This document shows positions 1 to 8,251 of a stretch of DNA of 55,347 nt, one piece after another. The notes beneath the pieces were generated by a model. The model had not been told where the DNA came from. It ran no database searches and saw only the letters and a list, made by a program, of their open reading frames with translations. The position numbers were made by a program, and so were the translations under genes. Origin of the DNA: Reyranella sp. GTDB lineage: Bacteria; Pseudomonadota; Alphaproteobacteria; Reyranellales; Reyranellaceae. Position 1 is the stretch's first letter. Every line of letters starts with the position of its first letter. The DNA is taken from contig JALHMO010000017.1 in assembly GCA_022844015.1 (NCBI GenBank), positions 1-55,347 of the forward strand, given 5' to 3'.

Positions 1-747
1 GAGCCGTCGGGAGCCTCGTGGGGCCAGGTGCCGCTGCCGCCGGGCTTCGTGCAGGCGATCCGCGACGTCACGGCGAGGCGCGGCATCGTCATGCTGATGG
101 ACGAGGTCATCACCGGCTTCCGCTGGTCGTCGGGCGGGGCACAGAAGGCGTTGGGCGTCACGCCCGACCTGTGCATCCTGGCCAAGATCGTGGCCGGCGG
201 CCTGCCGGGTGGTGCCGTCGCCGGCAAGCGCGAGATCCTCGACCAGATCGACTTCGCCGCCTCGGCGGCCAGGAAACGCGACAAGATCGCCCATCCGGGG
301 ACCTACAATGCAAATCCCTTGTCGGCTGCCGCCGCGGTGACGGCGCTGTCGCTGGTGCGCGACGAGGATCTCGCCGAGAAGGCCAACCGGACCGCCGCCG
401 AGCTGCGCGACGCGCTGCGCGAGGTGCTGATCCAGGAGAGCGTGCCGTGGGGTATCTACGGCCAATCCTCGACTTTCCTGATCTATCCCAACCCGACCGG
501 CGAGAAGGTCGATCCCGCGACCTTCGATCCCCTGAAGCTGGGCTTCGCCAAGCTGAAGGGCGCGCGCTCCGGCCCGCTCACCGGCAAGATTCGCATGGGC
601 CTGATGAGCCACGGCGTCGACGTCATGGGCGCACCTGGCGGCTTCGTCTCGGCGACCCATGGCGGCGCCGAGATCGAGAAGACGGTGCATGCGCTGCGCC
701 AGACCGTGCGCGCGCTCAAGGCTGAACGCGAGGTCAAGGCGGCGTAG
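1..747 (+). CDS. Class III aminotransferase, glutamate-1-semialdehyde aminomutase-like (5' partial)
   Basis: The frame is open from the first base, so the N-terminal part lies outside the window and about 248 residues remain. Seen: LMDEVITGFR holds the aspartate that binds the PLP pyridine nitrogen, and AKIVAGGLPGGA carries the Schiff-base lysine with the glycine-rich stretch typical of glutamate-1-semialdehyde aminomutases. The downstream HPGTYNANPLSAAAA motif also fits that subfamily. Alphaproteobacteria usually make aminolevulinate by the HemA (ALAS) route, so this is more likely a catabolic or secondary-metabolism transaminase or aminomutase than hemL. The substrate cannot be told from the sequence. 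Confidence 0.85.
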   Translation, partial: EPSGASWGQVPLPPGFVQAIRDVTARRGIVMLMDEVITGFRWSSGGAQKALGVTPDLCILAKIVAGGLPGGAVAGKREILDQIDFAASAARKRDKIAHPGTYNANPLSAAAAVTALSLVRDEDLAEKANRTAAELRDALREVLIQESVPWGIYGQSSTFLIYPNPTGEKVDPATFDPLKLGFAKLKGARSGPLTGKIRMGLMSHGVDVMGAPGGFVSATHGGAEIEKTVHALRQTVRALKAEREVKAA

Positions 748-753
748 ATCATC

Positions 754-805
754 GTCTTCCGGATCGCGAGCGTCCCGCTCGCTGATGAGCATGAGCGAGC
801 GAGAC
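754..805. repeat. Dispersed inverted repeat, family F (copy 1); rest of the 748-1052 gap looks non-coding
   Basis: The segment GTCTTCCGGATCGCGAGCGT followed by a CATGAGCGAGCGAGAC half matches the repeat near 54482-54615 at the other end of the window, with base changes compensated in both arms. It lies in the 305-base gap after the aminotransferase. From about 808 to 884 one frame reads like a short protein tail (LFENERWQTLEKRF then stop), possibly a gene remnant, but it is too short to call. Nothing else is apparent before the ribosome binding site at about 1038. Confidence 0.55.
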
Positions 806-1052
806 ACTTGGCCACGGCCAATTCTCGTCACTGTTCGAGAACGAGCGCTGGCAGACGTTGGAAAAGCGCTTCCAGAGCTGATGGGCCGTTCACCGGAGAC
901 CTGACTGCCGGCATCGACGACGTGCGCGTGCCTCACCCATTGCGAATCCACGTCGAAATTTCTGGAACGGAGCTCAGCCGGCGTGGCGCTGCGTTGCTCA
1001 TGCGGCGAGCCGCCGTCTATGCTCCGACGGTAAACCGAGAGGAGACGACAGC

Positions 1053-1376
1053 ATGGCTTTCTACGAACTTCGCCAGTACTTCGTGCGACCTGGCAAGATG
1101 AACGAGTGGGTGAAGATCATGGAGGAGGAGATCATCCCGTTCCAGGTCTCCAAGGGCATGGTGATCTGCGGCAGCTTCCGCGGCGAGACGGACGACTCCG
1201 CCTATATCTGGATCCGCCGCTTCAACAGCGAGGCTGAACGCGAGGCGCAGTACAAGGCAGTGTACGATACGGACCACTGGAAGACCAAGATTGCCCCGCG
1301 CGTGCCGGATTGCCTGGACCGGGAAAAGATGCAGATCCAGCGCATCGTGCCGACGTCGCGGTCGACGATGCAGTAG
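1053..1376 (+). CDS. NIPSNAP family protein
   Basis: A 107-residue protein starting MAFYELRQYFVRPGKMNEWV. Seen: the N-terminal [FY]ELRxY strand followed by PGKMNEWVK, and the ferredoxin-like alpha/beta dimer pattern of NIPSNAP proteins (cd PF07978), including the WIRRF strand and the SEAEREAQYKAVY helix. A GAGGAGA ribosome binding site lies about 8 bases upstream. Bacterial members are small alpha+beta-barrel dimers of unknown function, often next to catabolic enzymes. It is a single-gene unit that runs convergently into the CDF gene, whose stop lies only 4 bases away. Confidence 0.85.
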   Translation: MAFYELRQYFVRPGKMNEWVKIMEEEIIPFQVSKGMVICGSFRGETDDSAYIWIRRFNSEAEREAQYKAVYDTDHWKTKIAPRVPDCLDREKMQIQRIVPTSRSTMQ

Positions 1377-1380
1377 TTTC

Positions 1381-2361
1381 CTACACCACGTCCGCCGGCG
1401 CGAGCCGGCAGGGATGGGCGGGATCGCCCGACTCGACCTGAAGCGTGGCGTGCTGGATGCCGAATCTCTTCTCGAGCTCGGTTCCGACGCGCGCCAGCAG
1501 GGCGTCGTCGACGGCAGCGTCCGGTCGCACCAAGTGGGCGGTGAGCGCGGTCTCGGTCGTGCTCATCGGCCAGATGTGGAGATCGTGGACGTCGACCACG
1601 CCGGGCAGGCCTCCGAGGTAGAGCTTCACCGCCTCGGGGTCGATGCCGGGCGGAGTCATGTCGAAGGCGAGGTTGAACGAATCGCGGCCCAGCCCCCAGG
1701 CGCTGTAGAGGATGGCGAGCGAGATGCCGATGCCGGTCGCCGGGTCGACCCATAGCCAGCCCGTCGCCTGCGCGATCAGCGCCGAGATCACCACGCCGAG
1801 CGACACCGCCGCGTCGCCCGCCAGATGCAGGAAGGCACCGCGGATGTTGATGTCGCTCTCGCGGCCGCGCATGAACATCAGCGCGGTCACGCCGTTGATG
1901 ACGATGCCGAGCGTCGCCACCCAGATCACGGTATTGCTGGCGACCGGCTCGGGGAATCGGAAGCGCTGGACCGATTCGACCAGGATGCCGCCGACCGCGA
2001 TCATCAGCAGCGTGGCGTTGGCGACCGCGGCGAGGATCGAGGCGCGCCGGAAGCCGTAGGTGCGGCGCGCCGTCGGCCGGCGCTGGGCGAGCCAGGCGCC
2101 GCCCCAGGCGAGCACCAGCCCGGCGACGTCGGACAGGTTGTGCGCGGCGTCGGCCACCAGGGCGAGCGAGTTGACCAGGAAACCGAAGGTCGCCTCGGCG
2201 ACGACGAAGACGAGGTTCAGCCCGATGCCGATCGCGAAGGCGGCGTTGTAATTGGCCGGCCCGTGGCTATGCCCATGGCCGTGACCATGCGCATGGCCAT
2301 GGCCGTGCGCATGACCATCGCCGTGGCCGTGGTCCTCGTGATCGTGTCGGCGATCGGTCAC
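1381..2361 (-). CDS. Cation diffusion facilitator (Zn/Cd-type) exporter
   Basis: 326 residues. Residues 6-34 are a histidine-rich tail (HGHAHGHGHAHGHGHGHSHG), followed by six transmembrane segments and a C-terminal cytoplasmic metal-binding fold. The two HxxxD metal sites that define zinc-selective CDF proteins are present: HNLSD in TM2 and HLAGD in TM5. The family exports Zn, Cd or Co from the cytoplasm in exchange for protons (CzcD/ZitB type). The start is GTG with no clear Shine-Dalgarno and lies 4 bases past the ridA-like stop, so translation is probably coupled to that gene. No metal-responsive regulator is adjacent. Confidence 0.92.
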   Translation of the reverse strand: MTDRRHDHEDHGHGDGHAHGHGHAHGHGHGHSHGPANYNAAFAIGIGLNLVFVVAEATFGFLVNSLALVADAAHNLSDVAGLVLAWGGAWLAQRRPTARRTYGFRRASILAAVANATLLMIAVGGILVESVQRFRFPEPVASNTVIWVATLGIVINGVTALMFMRGRESDINIRGAFLHLAGDAAVSLGVVISALIAQATGWLWVDPATGIGISLAILYSAWGLGRDSFNLAFDMTPPGIDPEAVKLYLGGLPGVVDVHDLHIWPMSTTETALTAHLVRPDAAVDDALLARVGTELEKRFGIQHATLQVESGDPAHPCRLAPADVV

Positions 2362-2365
2362 GGAG

Positions 2366-2770
2366 CTAGGCGCGGCTGCCCTTGCCGATATGGGCGATGG
2401 CCTCGATCTCGACCAGGATTTCCGGCGAGGCCAGCGCCCGTACCTCGACCAGGGTCGAGGTCGGGAAGTTGCCGGTGAAGAACTCGCGCCGCGCCGCCCA
2501 TACCTTGACGTTGTTCCGGATGTCGACGACGTAGACGATGATCTTGACGACGTCGGCCATCGTACCGCCGGCCGCCTCGATCAGGCCCTTGATCTTGCCG
2601 AAGATCACCTTGGCCTGCTCGTACTCGTCCATGCCGGCCAGCGCCTTGACGTCGTCGCCCCGCGCCACCATGCCCGAGACATAGGCAATGCCGTCGACCA
2701 GCAGGCAATTGGACCAGCGCTCGGGCGGCGGCTCGGGAGCGGCGGCAGACGTCACGCGTTTGATGGTCAT
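2366..2770 (-). CDS. RidA/YjgF-family protein lacking the deaminase arginine
   Basis: 134 residues. The start at 2770 is preceded by CAGGAGGATCC, a strong ribosome binding site. The fold is recognisable from GIAYVSGMVARG, the ADVVKIIVYVVDI strand and the VEIEAIAHIG end. Known: enamine deaminases of this family need an arginine in a P-A-R-S/T motif near residue 105. Here the motif reads FPTSTLVEV, so serine replaces arginine. This places it with the arginine-lacking Rid subgroups of unclear activity rather than true RidA. It follows the TctC-like receptor gene by 11 bases and precedes the CDF exporter. Confidence 0.88.
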   Translation of the reverse strand: MTIKRVTSAAAPEPPPERWSNCLLVDGIAYVSGMVARGDDVKALAGMDEYEQAKVIFGKIKGLIEAAGGTMADVVKIIVYVVDIRNNVKVWAARREFFTGNFPTSTLVEVRALASPEILVEIEAIAHIGKGSRA

Positions 2771-2781
2771 GGATCCTCCTG

Positions 2782-3744
2782 TCAGTCGGGCTTTGCGCCG
2801 GAAGCTTTCACGACCGGCGTCCACTTGTCGATCTCGGCCTGGACGAAGCGGCTGAACTCGGCGGGGGTCATGGTGCTGCCTTCCGCGCCGATCTCCTCCC
2901 AGCGCTTCACGACCGCGGGTTCCTTCAGCACGGCCTGCATCTCGCTCGCCAGGCGATCGACGATCGGCTGGGGCGTCCTGGCTGGCACGGAGATGCCGAA
3001 CCACGAATAGGAGATCAGGTCGGGAAAGCCCTGCTCCTTCATCGTCGGCACATCGGGAAAAGCAGGGCTGCGCTGCTCGCTGCTGACCGCCAGCGCCCGC
3101 ACCTTGCCGGCCTTGATGTGCGGTGCCGCCGACGGCAGCGAATCGAACATCGACGGCACGTTTCCGGCGATCGTGTCGATCATGGCCGGTCCGGCGCCGC
3201 GGTAGGGCACGTGGACCAGTGCCGCGCCGATCACCTGCTCGAGCCGCGCGCCGAGCAGGTGGTTGCTCGAGCCGGCGCCCGAGGTCGCGAAGGCGAGCTT
3301 GCCGGGGTTCGCCTTGGCGTAGTCGACGTACTCCTGGAAGGTCCTGGCGGAGGAGCCCGGGTTGACCACCAGCACGCTCGGGTTGCGCGAGGCGAGCGAG
3401 ACGTGGATGAAGTCGCCCATCGGGTCGAAATCGCCGCCACCGTAGAGGGTCGGCGAGATCGACAGGCCGGAGATGACCGACATCAGCAGGGTGTAGCCGT
3501 CGGGCGCCGCCTTGGCGACCAGCGCGGTGCCCACCATAGCGCCCTTGCCAGGCTTGTTGTCGACGATGATGTTCTGCCCCAGCCGCTGGCCGAGATGCTC
3601 GGCGATCATGCGGGCGATCACGTCGGTGGTGCCGCCCGGTGCGTAAGGCACCACGAGCTTGATCGGTTTCGTGGGCCATGCCTGGGCACGGGCCGGCAGG
3701 GCGGCGACGAGGGAAGCGGCGATGACGCTACGGCGGTACAGCAT
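2782..3744 (-). CDS. Bug/TctC-family periplasmic solute receptor
   Basis: 320 residues. The signal peptide MLYRRSVIAASLVAALPARA is followed by the mature start QAWPTKPIKLVVPYAPGG, the hallmark of tripartite tricarboxylate transporter receptors, with the ligand-loop motif GGTTDVIAR and DNKPGKGAMVG. These receptors bind carboxylates and often occur as orphans without the TctA/TctB membrane parts; none are present here. The start codon is one end of a perfect 28-bp palindrome shared with the divergent synthetase gene, and no ordinary Shine-Dalgarno precedes it. It is probably co-transcribed with the RidA-like and CDF genes. Confidence 0.93.
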   Translation of the reverse strand: MLYRRSVIAASLVAALPARAQAWPTKPIKLVVPYAPGGTTDVIARMIAEHLGQRLGQNIIVDNKPGKGAMVGTALVAKAAPDGYTLLMSVISGLSISPTLYGGGDFDPMGDFIHVSLASRNPSVLVVNPGSSARTFQEYVDYAKANPGKLAFATSGAGSSNHLLGARLEQVIGAALVHVPYRGAGPAMIDTIAGNVPSMFDSLPSAAPHIKAGKVRALAVSSEQRSPAFPDVPTMKEQGFPDLISYSWFGISVPARTPQPIVDRLASEMQAVLKEPAVVKRWEEIGAEGSTMTPAEFSRFVQAEIDKWTPVVKASGAKPD

Positions 3745-3768
3745 GGGCCGAGTATACTCGGCCCATGC
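3741..3768. promoter_or_regulatory. Perfect 28-bp palindrome spanning two divergent start codons
   Basis: The half-site GCATGGGCCGAGTA is followed directly by its exact reverse complement, centred between 3754 and 3755. The start codon of the receptor gene (minus strand, 3742-3744) and that of the synthetase gene (plus strand, 3765-3767) form the two arms, and only 20 bases separate the genes. Neither start has a recognisable Shine-Dalgarno. It could be a regulator operator, or a hairpin at the 5' end of both transcripts that gates initiation. Function is inference. Confidence 0.6.
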
Positions 3769-5909
3769 ACGATCCCAAGACGCTGTTCGAAGCCCTGTTC
3801 GCGCCGCGGCGCATCGCCCTGGTCGGTGCGTCGGCCGACGTGACCAAGACCACGTCGCGACCGCAGCGCTTCCTGCGCAAGCACGGATTTTCCGGAGAGA
3901 TCCTGCCGATCAATCCGTCGCGCCGCGAGATCCTGGGCGAGGTGGCCCATGCCAGCCTCGACGCCGTGCCGGGCGACATCGATCACGCCTATATCCTGCT
4001 CAATGGCCGTGGCGCCGTCGACGCGCTGGCCGCCTGCGGCAGGCGCGGCGTGACGGTGGCCTCGATCCTGGCCGGCGGCTTTGCCGATGCCGGCGCGGCG
4101 GGCGCCTCGATGCAGGACGACCTGGTGCGCATCGTGCGCGACACCGGCATCCGGCTGGTCGGGCCCAACAGCATCGGCACGGTGAGCACCGATCCGCCGG
4201 TCGCGCTGACCGCCAATGCAGCCTTCGCGGTCGAGCACCTGCGCAAGGGCCGCTGGGCCGTGGTCAGCCAGAGCGGCAGCCTGATCGGCGCCCTGCTGTC
4301 GCGCGCCGATGCGCGCGGCATCGGCTTCTCGCGCCTGATCTCGGTCGGCAACGAGGTCGATCTCGCGGTCGGCGAGATCGCCGACCTGCTGGTCGACGAC
4401 CCGGCGAGCGACGCCATCCTGCTGTTCATGGAGACGCTGCGCGACGGCGAGCGACTGGCGCGCGCGGCCCGGCGTGCCCACGCCGCCGGCAAGCCGATGA
4501 TCGCCTACAAGCTCGGCCGCTCCGAGATCGGCCAGGAGCTGGCCAAGTCCCACACCGGCGCGATCGCCGGTTCCGACGCCACGTTCGACGCCTTCTGCCA
4601 TCGGCACGGCATCGCGCGCGTGTCGATGTTCGAATCGCTGGTCGACGTGCCGGCGCTGCTGGTCGATCGGCCCAAGGCGAGTGAACGCGGGGCGAGTGGC
4701 CGCCGGGCGCGGGGCCCGCAGGGAATCGGCAGGCGCGTTGCCGTCGCCACCACGACCGGCGGCGGCGCCGCCATGGTGGTCGACAACATGGCGGTGGCCG
4801 GCCTCGACATTGTGGGGCCGCCACAGGCGCTGGTCGATTGGCTGAAGCCGCTCGGCATCGCCGCCGGCGAGGGCAGGCTGGTCGATCTCACCCTGGCCGG
4901 CGCCAAGCCCGAGATCGTCGCCGGCACCATCGAGCGCCTGCTGGCCGACGACGGCAACGACGCGGTGATCTTCGTTGTCGGCTCCTCGGCGCAGTTCAAT
5001 CCCGAGCTCGCCGTCGAGCCGCTGCTGGCGTTCGCCCGATCGGCCAAGCCGTTCGCCGTGTCGCTCACGCCCTCGGCGGAGAAGTCCGTGGCGCTGCTGA
5101 CTGCGGCCGGCGTGCCGGTGTTCCGCCATCCCGAATCCTGCGCCGAGGCCATGGCCGTCTGCCTGCTGCGGCCGACGCCGCAGCCTGTCCCCGAGTTGCC
5201 CGAGCCGACTGCGGCCGCGCGCGAGGCCCTCGCGGACGGTCGCCGCGCAGGCTTCGACGAGCGGCGCGCCGCGGCGCTGTTCGCGGCGCTGGGCGTGCCG
5301 ATGGCCAAGGCAATGGCAGTTCCCGACGCCCGTCGGGTCGCTGCCGCCGTGGATGAGATCGGCGGCCCGGTGGCGCTGAAGATCCTGTCCGCCGACATCG
5401 CCCACAAGACCGAGGCGGGCGGTGTTGCGCTTGGCCTGCCCGATGGCCAGCATGCCGCCGTCGCCGCGCGCGACATGGAGAAGCGCGTGCGCGCGCACAG
5501 CCCCGGCGCGCGGCTGGAAGGCTTCCTGGTGCAGAAGATGGAGCGCGGCCTTGCCGAGGTGATCTTGGGCTTCCGGCGCGATCCGCTGGTCGGGCCGACC
5601 GTGACCGTCGGCCTGGGCGGCGTGCTGGCCGAGCTCTACAAGGACGCCGCCACGCGCCTCGCCCCGGTCGACGAGGACGAGGCGCGGCAGATGATCGAGG
5701 CGGTGAAGGGCTTGGCCATCCTGCGCGGCTATCGCAACCTGCCGCGCGGCGACGTTTCGGCGCTGGCGCGGGCCGTCGCTGCTTTCTCGACGCTTGCGCA
5801 CCAGGCCTTCGCCGAGGTGTCCGACGCGGAGATCAATCCGCTGCTGGTCAAGCGCGACGGCGAGGGCGTCGTTGCGGTGGATGGGCTGGTGGTGCTGCGA
5901 GCCTCATAG
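3765..5909 (+). CDS. ADP-forming acyl-CoA synthetase (acetate--CoA ligase family), fused alpha/beta
   Basis: 714 residues in the usual fused order: CoA-binding Rossmann domain (RRIALVGAS, about 10-140), succinyl-CoA-ligase-like domains (about 150-460) and a C-terminal ATP-grasp domain (about 480-710; AADEIGGPVALKILS, IAHKTEAGGVALGL, EVILGFRRDPLVGPTV). The phosphorylated histidine is in the KSHTGAIAGSDATFDAF loop (H263). It interconverts an acyl-CoA, ADP and phosphate with the free acid, CoA and ATP; pimeloyl-CoA and related synthetases are other members. It stands alone downstream of the shared palindrome. The start is chosen by the standard MxxxLFxPRRIALVGAS N-terminus. Confidence 0.92.
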   Translation: MHDPKTLFEALFAPRRIALVGASADVTKTTSRPQRFLRKHGFSGEILPINPSRREILGEVAHASLDAVPGDIDHAYILLNGRGAVDALAACGRRGVTVASILAGGFADAGAAGASMQDDLVRIVRDTGIRLVGPNSIGTVSTDPPVALTANAAFAVEHLRKGRWAVVSQSGSLIGALLSRADARGIGFSRLISVGNEVDLAVGEIADLLVDDPASDAILLFMETLRDGERLARAARRAHAAGKPMIAYKLGRSEIGQELAKSHTGAIAGSDATFDAFCHRHGIARVSMFESLVDVPALLVDRPKASERGASGRRARGPQGIGRRVAVATTTGGGAAMVVDNMAVAGLDIVGPPQALVDWLKPLGIAAGEGRLVDLTLAGAKPEIVAGTIERLLADDGNDAVIFVVGSSAQFNPELAVEPLLAFARSAKPFAVSLTPSAEKSVALLTAAGVPVFRHPESCAEAMAVCLLRPTPQPVPELPEPTAAAREALADGRRAGFDERRAAALFAALGVPMAKAMAVPDARRVAAAVDEIGGPVALKILSADIAHKTEAGGVALGLPDGQHAAVAARDMEKRVRAHSPGARLEGFLVQKMERGLAEVILGFRRDPLVGPTVTVGLGGVLAELYKDAATRLAPVDEDEARQMIEAVKGLAILRGYRNLPRGDVSALARAVAAFSTLAHQAFAEVSDAEINPLLVKRDGEGVVAVDGLVVLRAS

Positions 5910-5930
5910 CCGGCAGCACCACACCTCACA

Positions 5931-6055
5931 CTCCTCCCCAGCTTCGCTGCTACGGAGTGGACACAACTAAGCTGATAGTCCTGTTTACAGATCGGGATGG
6001 AGGTCGCTCATTGGGTCCTCTCCGCCCGCGTAAGCGCAGCTTCGCTGGGGAGGAG
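5931..6055. repeat. Inverted repeat, family A (copy 1), between convergent genes
   Basis: The outer arms CTCCTCCCCAGC (5931-5942) and GCTGGGGAGGAG (6044-6055) are exact reverse complements, each next to a TTCGCT motif. The interior is more degenerate than in the other family A copies. It lies between the convergent synthetase and phenylalanine hydroxylase genes, where it could act as a bidirectional transcription stop. Confidence 0.65.
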
Positions 6056-6083
6056 AATGAGAAGAGCGCCTCGTCGGGGGGCG

Positions 6084-6833
6084 CTACGCCAGCCGAGTCT
6101 CTGCCGCCTCGAACAGCTGGCGGAAATCGTCGAGCACGAAATAGGTGTTTTGCAGCTTGTCGATCTCGTACGGCCGGCGCATCACGGTGCTGGCCTCGAA
6201 CGGCAGGCGCTCGACGGTGGCATCCCCGATCGCGTGCCTGACCTCGGCGGCCGACGACAGGATGCCGGCGCCGTAGGCCTTCAGGCCGTCGGCGGTGCGG
6301 ATCAGGCCGAACTCCACGGTGTACCAGTAGAGGCGGGCGAGCAGGTCGATCGAGGCGCCGGCCTCGACGCCGCGCTTGCCGTAGAGCTGCATGTAGTCGG
6401 CGAACACCGGATTGCTGAGCAACGGCACGTGACCGAAGAAATCGTGAAACAGATCGGGCTCGACGAGATAGTCGAGCTCGGTGCGCGTGCGGATCCAGAT
6501 CGTCACCGGAAAGCGGCGATGCGCCAGATGGTCGTAGAACACGGCGTCCGGAACCAGCCCGGGGACGCCGACGACGCGCCAGCCGGTCAACGGCTCGAGC
6601 CGGGCATTGACCGCTTCGAAATCGGGAATCGTGTCGCCGATGCCGAGCGTCGCCAGCCCGTCGAGGAACTCGCAGCAGGCATGACGCTTTGCCAGCGTCG
6701 TCTGGCGCCCGACCAGCAGGCGCCAGACTGCCTGGTCCTCGTCGCTGTAGCGGTCGACCTCCTGGGCCACGGTCCAGTCGGCGGACATGGCCGCGTAGTC
6801 GCCGCGCAGGGCTTCGAAGGGGTGCGTGTTCAT
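6084..6833 (-). CDS. phhA: Phenylalanine 4-monooxygenase
   Basis: 249 residues, a compact bacterial aromatic amino acid hydroxylase without a regulatory domain. It converts phenylalanine to tyrosine using tetrahydropterin and O2. The iron ligands are visible: PDLFHDFFGHVPLL gives H130 and H135, and YWYTVEFGL gives E174. The surrounding conserved motifs (DAVFYDHLAHRRFPVT, IRTRTELDYLVEPD) are intact. No pterin-4a-carbinolamine dehydratase is adjacent. It is divergent from an Lrp/AsnC-family regulator across 112 bases, an arrangement that suggests direct control by that regulator in response to an amino acid. Confidence 0.95.
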   Translation of the reverse strand: MNTHPFEALRGDYAAMSADWTVAQEVDRYSDEDQAVWRLLVGRQTTLAKRHACCEFLDGLATLGIGDTIPDFEAVNARLEPLTGWRVVGVPGLVPDAVFYDHLAHRRFPVTIWIRTRTELDYLVEPDLFHDFFGHVPLLSNPVFADYMQLYGKRGVEAGASIDLLARLYWYTVEFGLIRTADGLKAYGAGILSSAAEVRHAIGDATVERLPFEASTVMRRPYEIDKLQNTYFVLDDFRQLFEAAETRLA

Positions 6834-6945
6834 GATGACCCTGTAGGCCAGACAGTGTGAGGGAATCCCGGCGAAGATGGGCTGCCCGCACCCATGATTT
6901 GGTGATATGATCTATCGATCAGCCCTTTTTATAGGGAAAAGCCCC

Positions 6946-7422
6946 ATGATCGAGTTGGATGGCATAGACAGACGCATTGTCGCGGCGCTGCAGGCCGAGG
7001 GGCGCCTGCCGATCGTCGATCTTGCCGACAGGGTCGGCCTCTCGCCCACGCCCTGCCAGCGGCGCGTCAAGCGGCTGGAGGAGGCCGGCGTCATCAGCCG
7101 CTACGCCGCGCTGATCTCGCCGGGTGCGCTCGGCCTCGGCCTTCAGGCGCTTGTCCAGGTGACTCTCGACGATCATTCGGAGAAGACCGTCGAGGCGTTC
7201 GAGGCGGCGATCCGGGCGCGCGCGGAGGTGGTGGCATGCTACGCCGTGACCGGCGACATGGATTTCCTGCTGATCGTCCAGACGCCCGATCTCGCTGCCT
7301 TCAGCGACTTCGCCCTCAAGGCCCTGCTGCGCATGCCGGGCGTTCGCGGCACGCGCTCGTCCTTCATCATGCAGGCGGTGAAGAGCGACCTCGCGTGGGC
7401 GCCAGCAGGCACCGCGCCCTGA
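6946..7422 (+). CDS. Lrp/AsnC-family transcriptional regulator, probable regulator of phhA
   Basis: 158 residues. The N-terminal winged helix-turn-helix (LDGIDRRIVAALQAEGRLPIVDLADRVGLSPTPCQRRVKRLEEAGVI) is followed by the RAM/AsnC effector domain (ALVQVTLDD, CYAVTGDMDFLLIVQTPD). I start at 6946 (MIELDGIDRR), the family norm, rather than the in-frame ATG at 6907. An AGGGAAAA stretch precedes it. Divergence from phhA implies autoregulation and control of phenylalanine catabolism. The spacer holds AT-rich TGAT/ATCA half-sites around 6900-6921 that could be its operator, but this is weak. Confidence 0.92.
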   Translation: MIELDGIDRRIVAALQAEGRLPIVDLADRVGLSPTPCQRRVKRLEEAGVISRYAALISPGALGLGLQALVQVTLDDHSEKTVEAFEAAIRARAEVVACYAVTGDMDFLLIVQTPDLAAFSDFALKALLRMPGVRGTRSSFIMQAVKSDLAWAPAGTAP

Positions 7423-7432
7423 CTGTCGATGC

Positions 7433-8251
7433 CTAACGCTTCCCCTTGCGGCCGATGAAGCCCAGGACGTGGGCGTTGAACATCGTGGGCCGTTCCCACT
7501 GGATGGCATGTCCGGCGTCGCGCACGATCGTCACCTCGCTGCCTGGGAACCTGTCGCCGATCTGCAGCAGCAGGGAGGGTGGGATCCAGAGATCGGCGTC
7601 GCCGGTCATCAGCAGCGTCGGAACCTTCAGCGCGGCGATCGTCGCCCATGTGAGCCTGTTGCGCAGCCTGACCGGCGCCCGCTTGTCGGCGGAGCGCTCG
7701 TGCCGCGCCTTCCATTCGGCAACGCCGCCGGGATTGGCGGCGCGATAGGACGGACCGAGTTCCTGCACCTCGGGCGGCAGCTCGCTGAACGGCCCGGGTC
7801 GCAGGGCCTGCAGCGTCCCCTGATATTCCGGCTCGGCGATGCCCATCATGCTCGATGCCAATACGAGGCTCCGCACGCGCTCGGGTTGCGAGAGTGCGAC
7901 GTCGAGAGCGACGTAGCCGCCCAGCGCATTGCCGACGACGTGGAAACGGTCGATCCCGAGACCGTCCATCAACGCCACTAGATCGTCGGCGGCGAAGAAC
8001 GTGTCGACGTCGCGGCCCCGCTCCGATTTGAGATGGCCGCGCCGCGAGTAGGAGATCGCGCGGTATCCCGCGCTGACGAAGACCGGCTGCTGGTAGGGAT
8101 AGAAGTCGGCGCTGCCCGAGCCGGGATGGAGAAAGACAACGGCCTCGCCCGTCCCGCCGGTGTCCCAGTACCAGAGCTTGACGGTGCCGAGGTCTGCCGG
8201 GCCTTCCGTCGCCGGCGCTTGCGCTGGGAGAGGGACGCGAAGACTATCCAT
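7433..8251 (-). CDS. Alpha/beta hydrolase-fold protein with alanine at the nucleophile
   Basis: 272 residues. The fold is clear: HPGSGSADFY oxyanion loop, SYSRRGHLKS, nucleophile elbow, acid loop TGDADLWIPP and the histidine DAGHAIQWERP. The elbow reads VVGNALGGY, so the position normally held by serine, aspartate or cysteine (G-x-Nuc-x-G, residue 109) is alanine. It is therefore unlikely to be a standard esterase. It may be a lyase or decarboxylase, a cofactor-free oxygenase-like member, a binding protein, or inactive. Its start overlaps the end of the upstream PLP-enzyme gene by 8 bases, so the two are co-translated. Confidence 0.85.
   Translation of the reverse strand: MDSLRVPLPAQAPATEGPADLGTVKLWYWDTGGTGEAVVFLHPGSGSADFYPYQQPVFVSAGYRAISYSRRGHLKSERGRDVDTFFAADDLVALMDGLGIDRFHVVGNALGGYVALDVALSQPERVRSLVLASSMMGIAEPEYQGTLQALRPGPFSELPPEVQELGPSYRAANPGGVAEWKARHERSADKRAPVRLRNRLTWATIAALKVPTLLMTGDADLWIPPSLLLQIGDRFPGSEVTIVRDAGHAIQWERPTMFNAHVLGFIGRKGKR

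Noticed and set aside
3618..5801. 727-codon minus-strand frame opposite the acyl-CoA synthetase
   Set aside because: Same reason: antisense shadow of a well-recognised gene with a biased His/Arg/Gly composition.
6907..6945. Upstream ATG for the Lrp-family regulator
   Set aside because: The 13 extra residues are not seen in the family and would extend into the operator region shared with phhA.
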